A stretch of 64,000 nt of DNA from Amycolatopsis nalaikhensis. Its GTDB lineage: Bacteria; Actinomycetota; Actinomycetes; Mycobacteriales; Pseudonocardiaceae. The notes below the pieces were generated by a model. That model saw nothing but the letters and a program-made list of their open reading frames with translations, did no database searches and had not been told where the DNA came from. The position numbers and the translations under genes were made by a program. Where the stretch lies: positions 4,347,501-4,411,500 of the forward strand of contig NZ_CP127173.1 in assembly GCF_030264295.1 (NCBI RefSeq), in the 5' to 3' direction. Of the stretch, positions 8,792 through 17,228 are shown piece after piece (the first letter of the stretch is position 1; each line of letters opens with the position of its first letter).

Positions 8792-9260
8792 CGCGCTTTG
8801 TGGTGTCGCGAATGGGTCATTGGCGACCTTTGCGGGCCCGCGCGGCTGTTCGGCCGGGTCCGGGTCGTGAAGTCCGCGGGTCTCAGCGGGGGCCGGGTGT
8901 CGCGTTCTGATTGGGCTGGGTGGTGAGCCGCTAGTGGTGTCGCGAATGGGTCATTGGGGACATCTGAGGTCGCGAATGAGTCATTCGCGACCTTCGCCGC
9001 CGGGTGGTCGCGTCCTCGTCGCTGCTGGCTGACGCACCCGGTCCCGGTCCCCGCCTCGGCGAGCTGAGCGGGTCCCGCCGGTCGTGAACCCGGCGCTTGT
9101 CCACAGCCCCTCCGGATTGTGGAGAACTCCGCCGGGATCGCCCGCGCTCGGCGGTTTTGTCGGTGGCGGCCGATACGCTGGAAGCGGGACCGGCCCCCCA
9201 AGGGAAGGGCGGGGCGTCCCCGCGTCCCCGTGGCTGTCTCCGGGCGGCTGCCCGGCGGCG
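8792..9260. other. Non-coding interval carrying repeats and a lone DnaA-box-like site
   Basis: No supported gene lies between the transglycosylase and the small membrane peptide. Apart from the palindromic cluster, it holds one TTGTCCACA at 9097-9105, identical to the high-GC actinobacterial DnaA box. The absence of further boxes or of dnaA/dnaN argues against an origin. Open frames crossing this stretch have repeat-derived composition. Confidence 0.6.
8805..8992. repeat. Cluster of three related palindromic repeat units
   Basis: Three copies of a GTCGCGAATGRGTCATT-type unit occur at 8805-8828, 8939-8961 and 8968-8992. The third is a perfect inverted repeat: arm GGTCGCGAATGA, one central G, then the exact complement arm. 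The first two have decayed right arms (TTGGCGAC and TTGGGGAC). They look like REP-type mobile or structural palindromes and not like protein-coding sequence. Confidence 0.85.
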
Positions 9261-9353
9261 TCACAGCTCCCGGTCGGCGAAGAACGGCGTAACGGCCATC
9301 AGCACGAGAAGCAGAACCCCGGCATAGGCACCCAGCGTGGTGAAGATCGACAT
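9261..9353 (-). CDS. Predicted 30-residue membrane peptide
   Basis: ATG follows a strong GGGAGGA ribosome site by seven bases. The 30-residue product has a short polar start (MSIFTTLGAY), one hydrophobic helix (AGVLLLVLMAVTPFF) and a charged ADREL end, which looks like a single-pass membrane microprotein. It lies just downstream of, and on the same strand as, the TPR gene. Function is unknown. The size resembles small subunits such as KdpF or respiratory-complex peptides, but no kdp or respiratory genes are adjacent. Confidence 0.6.
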   Translation of the reverse strand: MSIFTTLGAYAGVLLLVLMAVTPFFADREL

Positions 9354-9478
9354 CTCAGTTCCTCCCTGATCAGGTCTGGAACCAGCTTCGCCCGCGTAAG
9401 GGGTCCGGCGGATCGGCCGAGGGGCCCGCACAGATCGGCCGAAAGGCCAATACCACCGAGGCCGTTCGGCCCTGGACG

Positions 9479-9883
9479 TCACGGCTCGCGGAGTGCGATG
9501 TGCGCCTTGACCTCGCTGATCGCCTCGAGGTACTCCGGCACCGGGTTCATCGCCGACGCCATCCGCATCTGGGCCAGTGCCTCCACGAACCGGCCGAGGC
9601 GCTGCAACGTGCGGCCCAGGATGAACCGTGCGTAGTGGTCCGTCGGGTCCAGTTCGAGCACCCGGGTGAACGCCGCTTCGGCTCGTCGCAACTGTGCGGA
9701 GTGGAAGTACGCGCGGCCGGCCAGCAGGTGCACCGATGGCTTGTCCGCTTCCGATTCCAGCAGTGGCTGCAACGCCTTCAACGCGTCCAGCGGACGGCGG
9801 CGGCCGACCAGGTCTTCGGCCTGACGGAAGGCATGGAACCCCGACTCTTCGGGAGGCTGCGAAGCAGCTGCGGCATCCGTCAT
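9479..9883 (-). CDS. Tetratricopeptide repeat protein
   Basis: 134 residues. Two to three TPR units are visible: PLDALKALQPLLE, HLLAGRAYFHSAQLRRAEAAFTRVLELDPTD and YARFILGRTLQRLGRFVEALAQMRMASAMNP, the last two close to the 34-residue consensus. I chose the ATG five bases after GGGAG. A longer frame from 9922 lacks a ribosome site. It is a cytoplasmic protein-interaction module with no catalytic domain. Confidence 0.8.
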   Translation of the reverse strand: MTDAAAASQPPEESGFHAFRQAEDLVGRRRPLDALKALQPLLESEADKPSVHLLAGRAYFHSAQLRRAEAAFTRVLELDPTDHYARFILGRTLQRLGRFVEALAQMRMASAMNPVPEYLEAISEVKAHIALREP

Positions 9884-9955
9884 GGTCACTCCCACGTTAC
9901 CTCGGGAGAGGGGGTTGCACACGCCGCCGATCGGGACGTGATGGACTGTGCCGCC

Positions 9956-10418
9956 ATGAGCAGCCCGTACCGGGGCCTGGCGCCCTACCTTTACTACGCC
10001 GATGCCACCGAGGCGCTCGCCTGGCTGACCAGGGTCTTCGGGTTCACCGAGGAGGTCCGGTTCTGCGACGGCGCCGGCGAGGTGTTCCAGGCGACGCTGC
10101 GCGCGGGTGACGCGCGGATCCAGATCGCCGGCGTCGGGCCGGACTACTGGCAGGCCAAGGGCGTCGACGGTCCCGTCGGGCAGCTCAACATCCTCTACGT
10201 CGACGACGTCGACGATGCCTACGAAAGCATCGCCGCCGCGCTGGGGGACGAGGCCGAAGCTCGATCCGCCGCAGGACCAGCCCTACGGCGCCCGGGTCTT
10301 CACCGTCGCCGATCTCGGGGGCAACAGCTGGACCTTCTGGCAGCAGACTTCCGAGACCGTCGAGCTGCCGCCCGGCTGGCAGGCGGTCCGCGCGGGCGGT
10401 GAGTCCTCCAACGGGTGA
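9956..10418 (+). pseudogene. VOC/glyoxalase-fold protein, frameshifted
   Basis: The first part reads as a VOC domain in one frame: YLYYADATEALAWLTRVFGF, then GQLNILYVDDVDDAYESIAAALG. The C-terminal part continues in the next frame as KLDPPQDQPYGARVFTVADLGGN followed by SWTFWQQ, which is the expected second beta-alpha-beta-beta-beta unit. Dropping one G from the GGGGG run near 10,246-10,250 restores a single frame of about 153 residues (ALGTRPKLDPP). The gene may therefore be intact in reality. It is a small glyoxalase/bleomycin-resistance-like protein of unknown ligand. Confidence 0.8.
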
Positions 10419-10478
10419 ACTGCGGCGACGGCTAGGCTGGGCGCGTCACCGCAGGCACGACGCACCGAGGAGCATGGC

Positions 10479-11765
10479 GTGGCTCTCATCGAGCAGGTAG
10501 GCGCGCGCGAGATTCTGGACTCGCGCGGCAACCCGACGGTCGAGGTGGAGGTCGCCCTCGACGACGGCACGCTGGCGCGCGCCGCGGTCCCGTCGGGCGC
10601 GTCCACCGGCGAACACGAAGCGGTCGAGCTCCGCGACGGCGACACCGGCCGCTACAACGGCAAGGGCGTCGAGCGCGCGGTCGCCGCGGTGCTCGACGAG
10701 ATCGGTCCGGAGATGGTCGGCATCGAAGCCGTCGACCAGCGGATCGTCGACCAGAAGCTGGTCGACCTCGACGGCACGCCCGCGAAGTCCCGCCTCGGCG
10801 CGAACGCCATCCTCGGTGTCTCGCTGGCCGTCGCGAAGGCCGCCGCCGAGTCGTCCGAGCTGGAGCTGTTCCGCTACCTCGGCGGGCCGAACGCGCACGT
10901 GCTGCCGGTGCCGATGCTGAACATCCTCAACGGCGGTTCGCACGCCGACAGCAACGTCGACATCCAGGAGTTCATGATCGCGCCGATCGGCGCGGAGACC
11001 TTCCGCGAGGCCCTGCGCTGGGGCACCGAGGTCTACCACTCGCTGAAGTCGGTGCTGAAGGGCCGCGGCCTGGCCACCGGCCTCGGCGACGAGGGCGGCT
11101 TCGCGCCGAACCTCGGCAACAACCGCGAGGCCCTCGACCTGATCGTCCAGGCCATCGAGAAGGCCGGCTACACCCCGGGCCGCGACGTCGCGCTGGCGCT
11201 CGACGTCGCCGCGACCGAGTTCTTCGGCGACGGCGCGTACACCTTCGAAGGCGCGAAGAAGAGCGCCGAGCAGATGTCCGCCTACTACGGCGAGCTGCTC
11301 GCGAACTACCCGCTGGTGTCCATCGAGGACCCGCTGAGCGAGGACGACTGGGACGGCTGGGTCACCCTGACCGCCGAGGTCGGCGACAAGGTCCAGATCG
11401 TCGGCGACGACCTGTTCGTCACCAACCCGGACCGCCTCGAGGAGGGCATCACCCGCCGCGCCGCCAACGCGCTGCTGGTGAAAGTCAACCAGATCGGCAC
11501 GCTGTCGGAGACGCTCGACGCGATCTCGCTGGCGACGTCGTTCGGCTACAAGTCGATGATGAGCCACCGCTCCGGCGAGACCGAGGACACGTTCATCGCG
11601 GACCTGGCGGTCGCCACCGGCGTCGGCCAGATCAAGACCGGTGCCCCGGCCCGCGGCGAGCGGATCGCCAAGTACAACCAGCTGCTGCGCATCGAGGAGA
11701 CCCTCGGTGACGCCGCCCGGTACGCCGGCGAGCTGGCCTTCCCGCGGTTCAGCGCCGAGGGCTGA
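10479..11765 (+). CDS. eno: Enolase (phosphopyruvate hydratase)
   Basis: 428 residues, full length. Conserved blocks include ILDSRGNPTVEVEV, SGASTGEHEAVELRD, NILNGGSHADSNVDIQEF, the metal-binding SIEDPLSEDD and VGDDLFVTN, and the signature SHRSGETEDTFIADLAV. It converts 2-phosphoglycerate to phosphoenolpyruvate in glycolysis. GTG start with GAGGA upstream. It is followed by the divisome gene ftsB and DUF501, the standard actinobacterial order. Confidence 0.97.
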   Translation: MALIEQVGAREILDSRGNPTVEVEVALDDGTLARAAVPSGASTGEHEAVELRDGDTGRYNGKGVERAVAAVLDEIGPEMVGIEAVDQRIVDQKLVDLDGTPAKSRLGANAILGVSLAVAKAAAESSELELFRYLGGPNAHVLPVPMLNILNGGSHADSNVDIQEFMIAPIGAETFREALRWGTEVYHSLKSVLKGRGLATGLGDEGGFAPNLGNNREALDLIVQAIEKAGYTPGRDVALALDVAATEFFGDGAYTFEGAKKSAEQMSAYYGELLANYPLVSIEDPLSEDDWDGWVTLTAEVGDKVQIVGDDLFVTNPDRLEEGITRRAANALLVKVNQIGTLSETLDAISLATSFGYKSMMSHRSGETEDTFIADLAVATGVGQIKTGAPARGERIAKYNQLLRIEETLGDAARYAGELAFPRFSAEG

Positions 11766-11772
11766 GCCTGCC

Positions 11773-12318
11773 ATGGCGGACCGGGGGAGGACGACGCGCA
11801 ACCGCCGGGCCGGGGCTTCCCGGACCGGCGGGTCCGCGCGGGCCCGGCGTCCCGAGGCGGCGCGGCGCCGCACCGGCGACGCGGAGACCACCAGGGACCG
11901 GCTGCGCCGGGGCTTGGCGGCGAAGCGCGCGTCCGGCGCGGCGAAGGTGCTCGGCATGTCCACCACCCGCCGCGCGGCGGTGGTGGCGATCGTGGTGTGC
12001 GCGCTGGCGTTCACCATCGCCGTGCCCCTGCGCACGTACCTCTCCCAGCGGACCGAGGTCCGCGAACAGCAGGCGCAGCAAGCCCAGCTGCAGCAGGAGG
12101 TCGCCCAGCTCCAGGGCCGCAAGGCGGAGCTGAGCGACCCCGCGCAGATCGAGGCCGAAGCCCGGCGGCGGCTGCGGTACGTCAAGCCGGGCGAGACGCC
12201 GTACATCGTCCAGCTGCCGGAGGACAAGGCGCCGGACGCGGCCCCGCAGCAAGGACAGCAGCAGGTGGCGGGCGGCTCCTGGTACGAGAACCTGTGGAAC
12301 CAGGTCTCGGGCGGCTGA
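11773..12318 (+). CDS. ftsB: Septum formation initiator family protein (FtsB/DivIC)
   Basis: 181 residues. A basic N-terminal cytoplasmic region of about 70 residues leads to one transmembrane helix (AVVAIVVCALAFTIAVPL). A Gln-rich coiled coil (QAQQAQLQQEVAQLQGRKAEL) and the conserved EAEARRRLRYVKPGETPY block follow. That architecture and the position after eno identify the actinobacterial DivIC/FtsB homologue that works with FtsL and FtsQ at the division septum. Confidence 0.9.
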   Translation: MADRGRTTRNRRAGASRTGGSARARRPEAARRRTGDAETTRDRLRRGLAAKRASGAAKVLGMSTTRRAAVVAIVVCALAFTIAVPLRTYLSQRTEVREQQAQQAQLQQEVAQLQGRKAELSDPAQIEAEARRRLRYVKPGETPYIVQLPEDKAPDAAPQQGQQQVAGGSWYENLWNQVSGG

Positions 12319-12393
12319 AGGGGACTTTCAGTGCATCTCGCGCGCTGAAGGGCGCTTTCGTCTCATCAGATGCGACGAACGTCCCCTTCAGCC
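12313..12393. repeat. Imperfect 81-bp palindromic element between ftsB and DUF501
   Basis: GGCTGAAGGGGAC (12313-12325) is the exact complement of GTCCCCTTCAGCC (12381-12393). Inside, GCATCT (12333-12338) pairs with AGATGC (12368-12373), and a second TGAAGGGCGCTTTCGTC motif is present. It starts within the last codons of ftsB. The structure suggests a MITE/REP-like insertion whose hairpin could also terminate transcription. Confidence 0.75.
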
Positions 12394-12413
12394 CACGCAT
12401 TAACCTGGAGCGC

Positions 12414-12923
12414 GTGAACAGCACGCAGCAGCACCGGTTCGAGCCCGTCACCGACGCCGATCGCGAGGTCATCGCGGAGCAGCTCGGACGGCCGCCGCGG
12501 GCGCTGCGGGCCGTCGCCGCCCGGTGCCCGAGCGGGCACCCGTCCGTGGTGCAGACCAGTCCGCGGCTGGAGAACGGCACGCCGTTCCCGACGCTCTACT
12601 ACTTGACCTGCCCGAAGCTCACCTCCCTGGTCGGCACGCTCGAGGCGTCCGGGATCATGAAGGAGATGACCGACCGGCTGGGCACCGATCCGGAGCTGGC
12701 GGCGCAGTACCAGCGGTGCCACGAGCAGTACCTCGCCGAGCGCGACGCGATCGAGCCGCTCGGCCACCAGGTCACCGCGGGCGGCATGCCCGGGCGCGTC
12801 AAGTGCCTGCACGTCCACCTCGCGCACACGCTCGCGGTCGGTCCCGGGGTCAACCCGTTCGGTGACGAGACCCTCGCGTGGCTTAAGGCGAACGGGTGGC
12901 CCGCGGGCGACTGCGCCGCGTAA
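12414..12923 (+). CDS. DUF501 domain-containing protein
   Basis: 169 residues. Conserved DUF501 blocks are GRPPRALRAVAARCPSG, PFPTLYYLTCPKL, the GIMKEMTDRL helix and GGMPGRVKCLHVHLAH, with Cys and His residues suggestive of metal binding. The eno-ftsB-DUF501-ppx order is typical of actinobacteria. The biochemical role is unknown. GTG start. Confidence 0.9.
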   Translation: MNSTQQHRFEPVTDADREVIAEQLGRPPRALRAVAARCPSGHPSVVQTSPRLENGTPFPTLYYLTCPKLTSLVGTLEASGIMKEMTDRLGTDPELAAQYQRCHEQYLAERDAIEPLGHQVTAGGMPGRVKCLHVHLAHTLAVGPGVNPFGDETLAWLKANGWPAGDCAA

Positions 12924-13068
12924 CACTCGCGCGCCGTGAACAGATAACTGGTCTGGGTGAGCGAAAACCCCATTCGGGACTATCGAAGGGGTGAAACCAC
13001 GCCGCGGGTACGGCAGGCTGTGACCCGACGGCGGAGGTTGACCGATCCAGCCAGGAGGGCTTCGAGTC

Positions 13069-14238
13069 ATGCGCGTGCGGCGGCTGCTCGACGCGGCCGG
13101 AAGCCACGCCCGAAGATTCGGGCTCCGCCACCGCACCGCGTACCCGCTGATCACCGGCATCTTCGCGGTGGTCCCGGCGCTGGTCGCCGGCGGCGGCACG
13201 CTCGGCTGGCTCGGCGGCAGCGGTGAGCACACCCGCGACGCCGCGCTCGCCCAGGGGTACGACCCCGGCCACGCGGCCCTCCAGCAGATCGCCGTCGACG
13301 GCACCCTCCCCGGCGCGCCCACCCCGCTGCCGCTCCCGGCGTACGAGCTCCCCGACGGTCCCCTCGGCATCCCGGCCACCGCGCTCGCCGCGTACAAGAA
13401 CGCCGCCGACATCCTCGGCCGCGAGCTGCCCGCGTGCCACATCGACTGGGCACTGATCGCCAGCATCGGCCGCATCGAGTCCAACCACGCGCGCGGCGGC
13501 TACGTCGACGCGGCGGGCACCACCCGCGAGCCGATCCTCGGCCCGCAGCTCAACGGCCAGGGCGGGTTCGCCGCGATCCCGGACACCGACCAGGGCGTGC
13601 TCGACACGGACCCGGTCTGGGACCGCGCGGTCGGCCCGACCCAGTTCATCCCGGCGACGTGGAAGGGCTACGCCTCCGACGGCAACGGCGACGGCAGGTC
13701 CGACCCCAACAACATCTTCGACGCGGCGCTGGCCACCGGCCGCTACCTCTGCTCCGGCGGGTTCGACCTGGCGAACCCGGACCAGCTGCGCGGCGCGATC
13801 TACCGGTACAACAACTCCGACACGTACGTGAACACCGTGATCCTGTGGGCCGAGGCGTACCGGAACGGGATCATGCAGGTGCCGGACAGCACGGTCCCGG
13901 TCGGCGCCCCGAACGCGGCCGCGGCCCCGCCACCCCCGGCGATCCCGCCACCGCCGGTCCCGTCGACGACGGTTTCGGCGCCGCCGTCCACCACACCGGG
14001 CACCACGACGTCGCCGCCCATGACGACGAAGGCGCCGTGCGCGTCGCCGACCACGACGGTCACCACGACGACCGAGACGAGCGTGACGACCGAGCCGTCG
14101 CCGACCTCGACCGCGCCGGGGACGTCGGACAACCCGACGAGCCCGCCCCCGACGCCGACTTGCGGAGCGACGGTCACCTCGGTCACCACGACGACCACGA
14201 CCACCACCACGACCGTGGAGACGTCGGCCGCCGGTTAG
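13069..14238 (+). CDS. Secreted lytic transglycosylase with Thr-rich tail
   Basis: 389 residues. A basic N-terminus and hydrophobic segment (TGIFAVVPALVAGGGTLGWLGG) provide export or anchoring. The catalytic SLT-like domain spans about residues 100-270, with HIDWALIASIGRIESNHARG (Glu), DRAVGPTQFIPATWKGY and TGRYLCSGG. The last ~100 residues are low-complexity Pro/Thr (TTTTTTTTTTVE), probably a wall-spanning or glycosylated linker. RBS AGGAGG lies nine bases upstream. Paralogue of the protein at 7949. Confidence 0.87.
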   Translation: MRVRRLLDAAGSHARRFGLRHRTAYPLITGIFAVVPALVAGGGTLGWLGGSGEHTRDAALAQGYDPGHAALQQIAVDGTLPGAPTPLPLPAYELPDGPLGIPATALAAYKNAADILGRELPACHIDWALIASIGRIESNHARGGYVDAAGTTREPILGPQLNGQGGFAAIPDTDQGVLDTDPVWDRAVGPTQFIPATWKGYASDGNGDGRSDPNNIFDAALATGRYLCSGGFDLANPDQLRGAIYRYNNSDTYVNTVILWAEAYRNGIMQVPDSTVPVGAPNAAAAPPPPAIPPPPVPSTTVSAPPSTTPGTTTSPPMTTKAPCASPTTTVTTTTETSVTTEPSPTSTAPGTSDNPTSPPPTPTCGATVTSVTTTTTTTTTTVETSAAG

Positions 14239-14247
14239 GGTGATCGC

Positions 14248-15201
14248 ATGCCTCGTGTTGCCGCGATCGACTGTGGGACCAACTCCATCCGCCTGCTCGT
14301 CGCCGAGCTGACGCCGCGCCACGACGGCACGGTCGACCTGCGCGACCTGCACCGCGAGATGCGGATCGTCCGGCTCGGCCAAGGCGTCGACGCCACCGGC
14401 GAGCTCGCCCCGGAGGCGCTCGAACGCACGCGCGTCGCGCTCGCCGACTACACGATCGCCGCGCGGCGCAAGGGCGTCGAGAAGGTGCGGATGGTGGCGA
14501 CGTCCGCGACCCGCGACGCGAAGAACCGCGACGACTTCTTCCGCATGACACGCGAGACCCTCGGTGTCGAGGCCGAGGTGATCAGCGGCGACGAGGAAGC
14601 GCGGCTGAGCTTCACCGGCGCGGTCGGGGAGCAGGACCCGGACGACGGCCCGTTCGTCGTGGCCGACGTCGGCGGTGGTTCGACCGAACTGGTCCTCGGC
14701 ACGTGGGACGGGCGCAAGGCCGAAGTGCTGACGGCGAAGTCCGTCGACATCGGCTGCGTCCGCATCACCGAGCGCGCGCTGAAGAGCGACCCGCCGACCG
14801 CGGCCGAGATCGCCGCCGCCCGCGACCTGGCGGGCAAGGTCCTCACCGAGGCGTTCGACGTCGTCGACGTCGGGCAGGCCCGGACGTGGGTGGGGGTCGC
14901 GGGCACGGTGACCACGCTGTCGGCGATCGCCCAGGAGCTGCCGGAGTACGACCGCGACCGGGTCCACCTGTCGAAGCTGAGCGCGGCGGACATCGACCGC
15001 CTCGCGGCGCGCCTGCTGTCGGAGGACCACGCGACGCGCGCGGCCAACCCGGTGATCCACCCGGGCCGGGTGGACGTGATCGGCGGCGGCGCGGTGGTGG
15101 TCCAGACCCTCGCGGAGCAGCTGGCGGCGCGCGGCGGGCCGACCGAGCTGGTGGTCAGCGAGCACGACATCCTGGACGGCATCGCGTTGTCGCTGGCCTG
15201 A
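14248..15201 (+). CDS. ppx: Ppx/GppA family exopolyphosphatase
   Basis: 317 residues. ASKHA-fold phosphate motifs are visible: AAIDCGTNSIRLLV at the N-terminus, MVATSATRDAKN, VISGDEEARLSFTGAV and VADVGGGSTELVLG, with the GVAGTVTTL block further on. It removes terminal phosphate from polyphosphate or pppGpp. Length matches the short actinobacterial Ppx1/2 type, which lacks the HD-like C-terminal domain. A hairpin terminator follows. Confidence 0.93.
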   Translation: MPRVAAIDCGTNSIRLLVAELTPRHDGTVDLRDLHREMRIVRLGQGVDATGELAPEALERTRVALADYTIAARRKGVEKVRMVATSATRDAKNRDDFFRMTRETLGVEAEVISGDEEARLSFTGAVGEQDPDDGPFVVADVGGGSTELVLGTWDGRKAEVLTAKSVDIGCVRITERALKSDPPTAAEIAAARDLAGKVLTEAFDVVDVGQARTWVGVAGTVTTLSAIAQELPEYDRDRVHLSKLSAADIDRLAARLLSEDHATRAANPVIHPGRVDVIGGGAVVVQTLAEQLAARGGPTELVVSEHDILDGIALSLA

Positions 15202-15260
15202 CCCGCCCCGACGCCGTGGTCCAGACCCCCGCCACCCGGCCACCCCCTTGACAACCCCCG

Positions 15261-15294
15261 CACAAGCCCTTTCGGACAGCCGAAAGGGCTTGTG
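15261..15294 (+). terminator. Intrinsic-type terminator after ppx
   Basis: CACAAGCCCTTTCGG and CCGAAAGGGCTTGTG form a perfect 15-bp stem with an ACAG loop. No long T run follows, as is common in high-GC actinobacteria. Confidence 0.8.
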
Positions 15295-15500
15295 GCGCAA
15301 GAAAAACTAACCGTGAGCACCCGATGACCAGCAGTCCGCGCTGGGCCGTCCGGAGTATCCGAATTCCTCCCTTCGTTGTGCTCCAACCAGGTGGTCCTGA
15401 CGGTCGTCACTGATTTGCAACACCGCAGTCCTGTGATCGGCTTCATCGCCCCCGATAGCGTGCGTCTCACCTTTCGGACGTCACGGAGATGGAGGGGATC

Positions 15501-17126
15501 ATGCGTCGTTCGCGCAGGCTCTGGGGACCCACGGTGGTGATGACTTCGCTGGCACTCGTGCTCGCCGCGTGCGGTGGCGGGTCGGGAAGCTCCGCGGGTG
15601 CCGGCGAGACGGACCCGGACGGCACGGTCAGCGTCTACGGCACCGAACCGCAGAACGCGCTGGTCCCGACCAACATCAACGACCTCGGCGGCACCAAGGC
15701 CATCCAGGTCATGTTCGCCACGCTGGTCGGCTTCAAGGGCGCGGACGCCAAGCCGTTCAACCTGATGGCCGACTCGATCACGACGACCGACTCCAAGGTC
15801 TACGACATCAAGATCAAGCAGGGCTGGAAGTTCCACGACGGCACCGAGGTGAAGGCGCACAACTTCATCGACGCCTGGAACTACGGCGCCTACGCCCCGA
15901 ACGGGCAGCTCAACACCGACTTCTTCTCGAACATCCAGGGCTACAAGGACGTCCACCCCGAGGACGAGAACGCCAAGCCCACCACGGACAAGATGTCCGG
16001 CCTGGTGCAGAAGAACGACTACGAGTTCCAGGTGACGCTGGACGCGCCGTTTTCCGTCTTCGACATCAAGGTCGGCTACCAGGCCTTCGCGCCGCTGCCG
16101 GACTCGTTCTTCAAGGACCCCAAGGCCTTCGAGCAGCACCCGATCGGCAACGGCCCGATGAAGTTCGTCTCGCGGACGCCGAACCAGGACATCAAGCTCA
16201 CCCGCAACGACGACTACAAGGGTGACGACAAGGTCCACTTCAAGGACCTCGACATCAAGATCTACGCCAGCCAGGAGACCGCCTACCAGGACCTGCTGAG
16301 CGGGCGGCTCGACTTCATGGAGGCGCTGCCGCCGTCGGCCGTCGCCGGCGGGAAGTACAAGGCGGACCTCGGCGACCGGCTCGTCACCGGCCACCTGCTC
16401 GGGATCAGCACCATCGCGCTGCCGTACTACGTGCCGGGCTACAACAACCTCGAGCTGCGCAAGGCCATCTCGATGTCGATCGACCGCGCGCAGATCACCA
16501 AGACCGTCATGAACGACACCTACGTGCCCGCGGACGGCTACATCTCGCAGGGCCTCCCGGGCTACCGGCCGGGGGTCTGCCAGTTCTGCAAGTACGACCC
16601 GGCGGCGGCCAAGGAGGCCTTCGCGAAGTCCGGCTTCAAGGGCAAGCTGACCATCGCGTCCAACGCGGACGGTGGCCGCAAGGAACCGCTGGTCGCGGCG
16701 TGCAACAGCATCAAGAACACCCTCGGCGTCGAGTGCGACTTCGTGCCGGCCACCGACTTCGGCCAGTGGCGCAGCATCGTCACCGGCCACAAGCTGACCG
16801 GCATGGGCCGTTCGGACTGGTCGGCGGACTACCCGTCCATCGAGGACTTCCTCAACCCGCTCTACAAGACCGGCGGCTCCTCGAACGACTCGACGTACTC
16901 GAACCCGCAGGTCGACGCGATCCTCGCGCAGGCCGACGCCACGGCCGACAAGGACGCCGCGGTGCGGCTGTACCAGCAGGCCGAGGACCTGATCGCCAAG
17001 GACCTGCCGACGATCCCGGTGTGGGACGAGAAGGGCGTCGCGGCGAAGTCGAAGAACCTCAAGTCGGCGGCGCTGGACTTCCGCCGCATGCCGGACTACC
17101 CGTCCATCGAGGTCCTGAAGAAGTGA
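15501..17126 (+). CDS. Peptide ABC transporter substrate-binding lipoprotein (SBP family 5)
   Basis: 541 residues. The signal peptide ends in the lipobox LVLAAC, so the mature protein is anchored outside the membrane. The SBP_bac_5 fold shows DSIT..., IKQGWKFHDGTEVKAHNFIDAWNY and the ELRKAISMSIDR block. I chose the ATG downstream of GGAGGGG. An ATG 12 bases earlier would overlap that site. It binds the dipeptide/oligopeptide substrate for the permeases and ATPases that follow. A perfect hairpin separates it from them. Confidence 0.93.
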   Translation: MRRSRRLWGPTVVMTSLALVLAACGGGSGSSAGAGETDPDGTVSVYGTEPQNALVPTNINDLGGTKAIQVMFATLVGFKGADAKPFNLMADSITTTDSKVYDIKIKQGWKFHDGTEVKAHNFIDAWNYGAYAPNGQLNTDFFSNIQGYKDVHPEDENAKPTTDKMSGLVQKNDYEFQVTLDAPFSVFDIKVGYQAFAPLPDSFFKDPKAFEQHPIGNGPMKFVSRTPNQDIKLTRNDDYKGDDKVHFKDLDIKIYASQETAYQDLLSGRLDFMEALPPSAVAGGKYKADLGDRLVTGHLLGISTIALPYYVPGYNNLELRKAISMSIDRAQITKTVMNDTYVPADGYISQGLPGYRPGVCQFCKYDPAAAKEAFAKSGFKGKLTIASNADGGRKEPLVAACNSIKNTLGVECDFVPATDFGQWRSIVTGHKLTGMGRSDWSADYPSIEDFLNPLYKTGGSSNDSTYSNPQVDAILAQADATADKDAAVRLYQQAEDLIAKDLPTIPVWDEKGVAAKSKNLKSAALDFRRMPDYPSIEVLKK

Positions 17127-17155
17127 CGCGCTGACCGATCGCACCCACCACCACG

Positions 17156-17205
17156 CCGTCGTGAGTGTTCAGGGCGGTTAGAACCGCCCTGAACACTCAC
17201 GACGG
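17156..17205. repeat. Perfect 24-bp inverted repeat inside the peptide transporter operon
   Basis: Bases 17156-17179 (CCGTCGTGAGTG then TTCAGGGCGGTT) are exactly complementary to 17182-17205, with a two-base AG loop. The stem is far longer than a normal terminator and sits between the binding-protein gene and the first permease gene. It may attenuate or process the mRNA so that the binding protein is made in excess. It also looks like a dispersed palindromic repeat. Confidence 0.88.
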
Positions 17206-17228
17206 CCGGCGCGCACTAGGAACTCGTC

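Noticed and set aside
9097..9105. TTGTCCACA DnaA box as evidence for a replication origin
   Set aside because: Only one box is visible, with no AT-rich region and no dnaA, dnaN or parAB genes nearby. The ParB-like gene at 47,981 is of the StrR regulator type.
13960..14220. CRISPR or tandem repeat array in the Thr-codon-rich region
   Set aside because: The repeated ACC/ACG triplets encode the Pro/Thr tail of the transglycosylase. There are no spacers or regular repeat units, and no CRISPR array was seen anywhere in the window.
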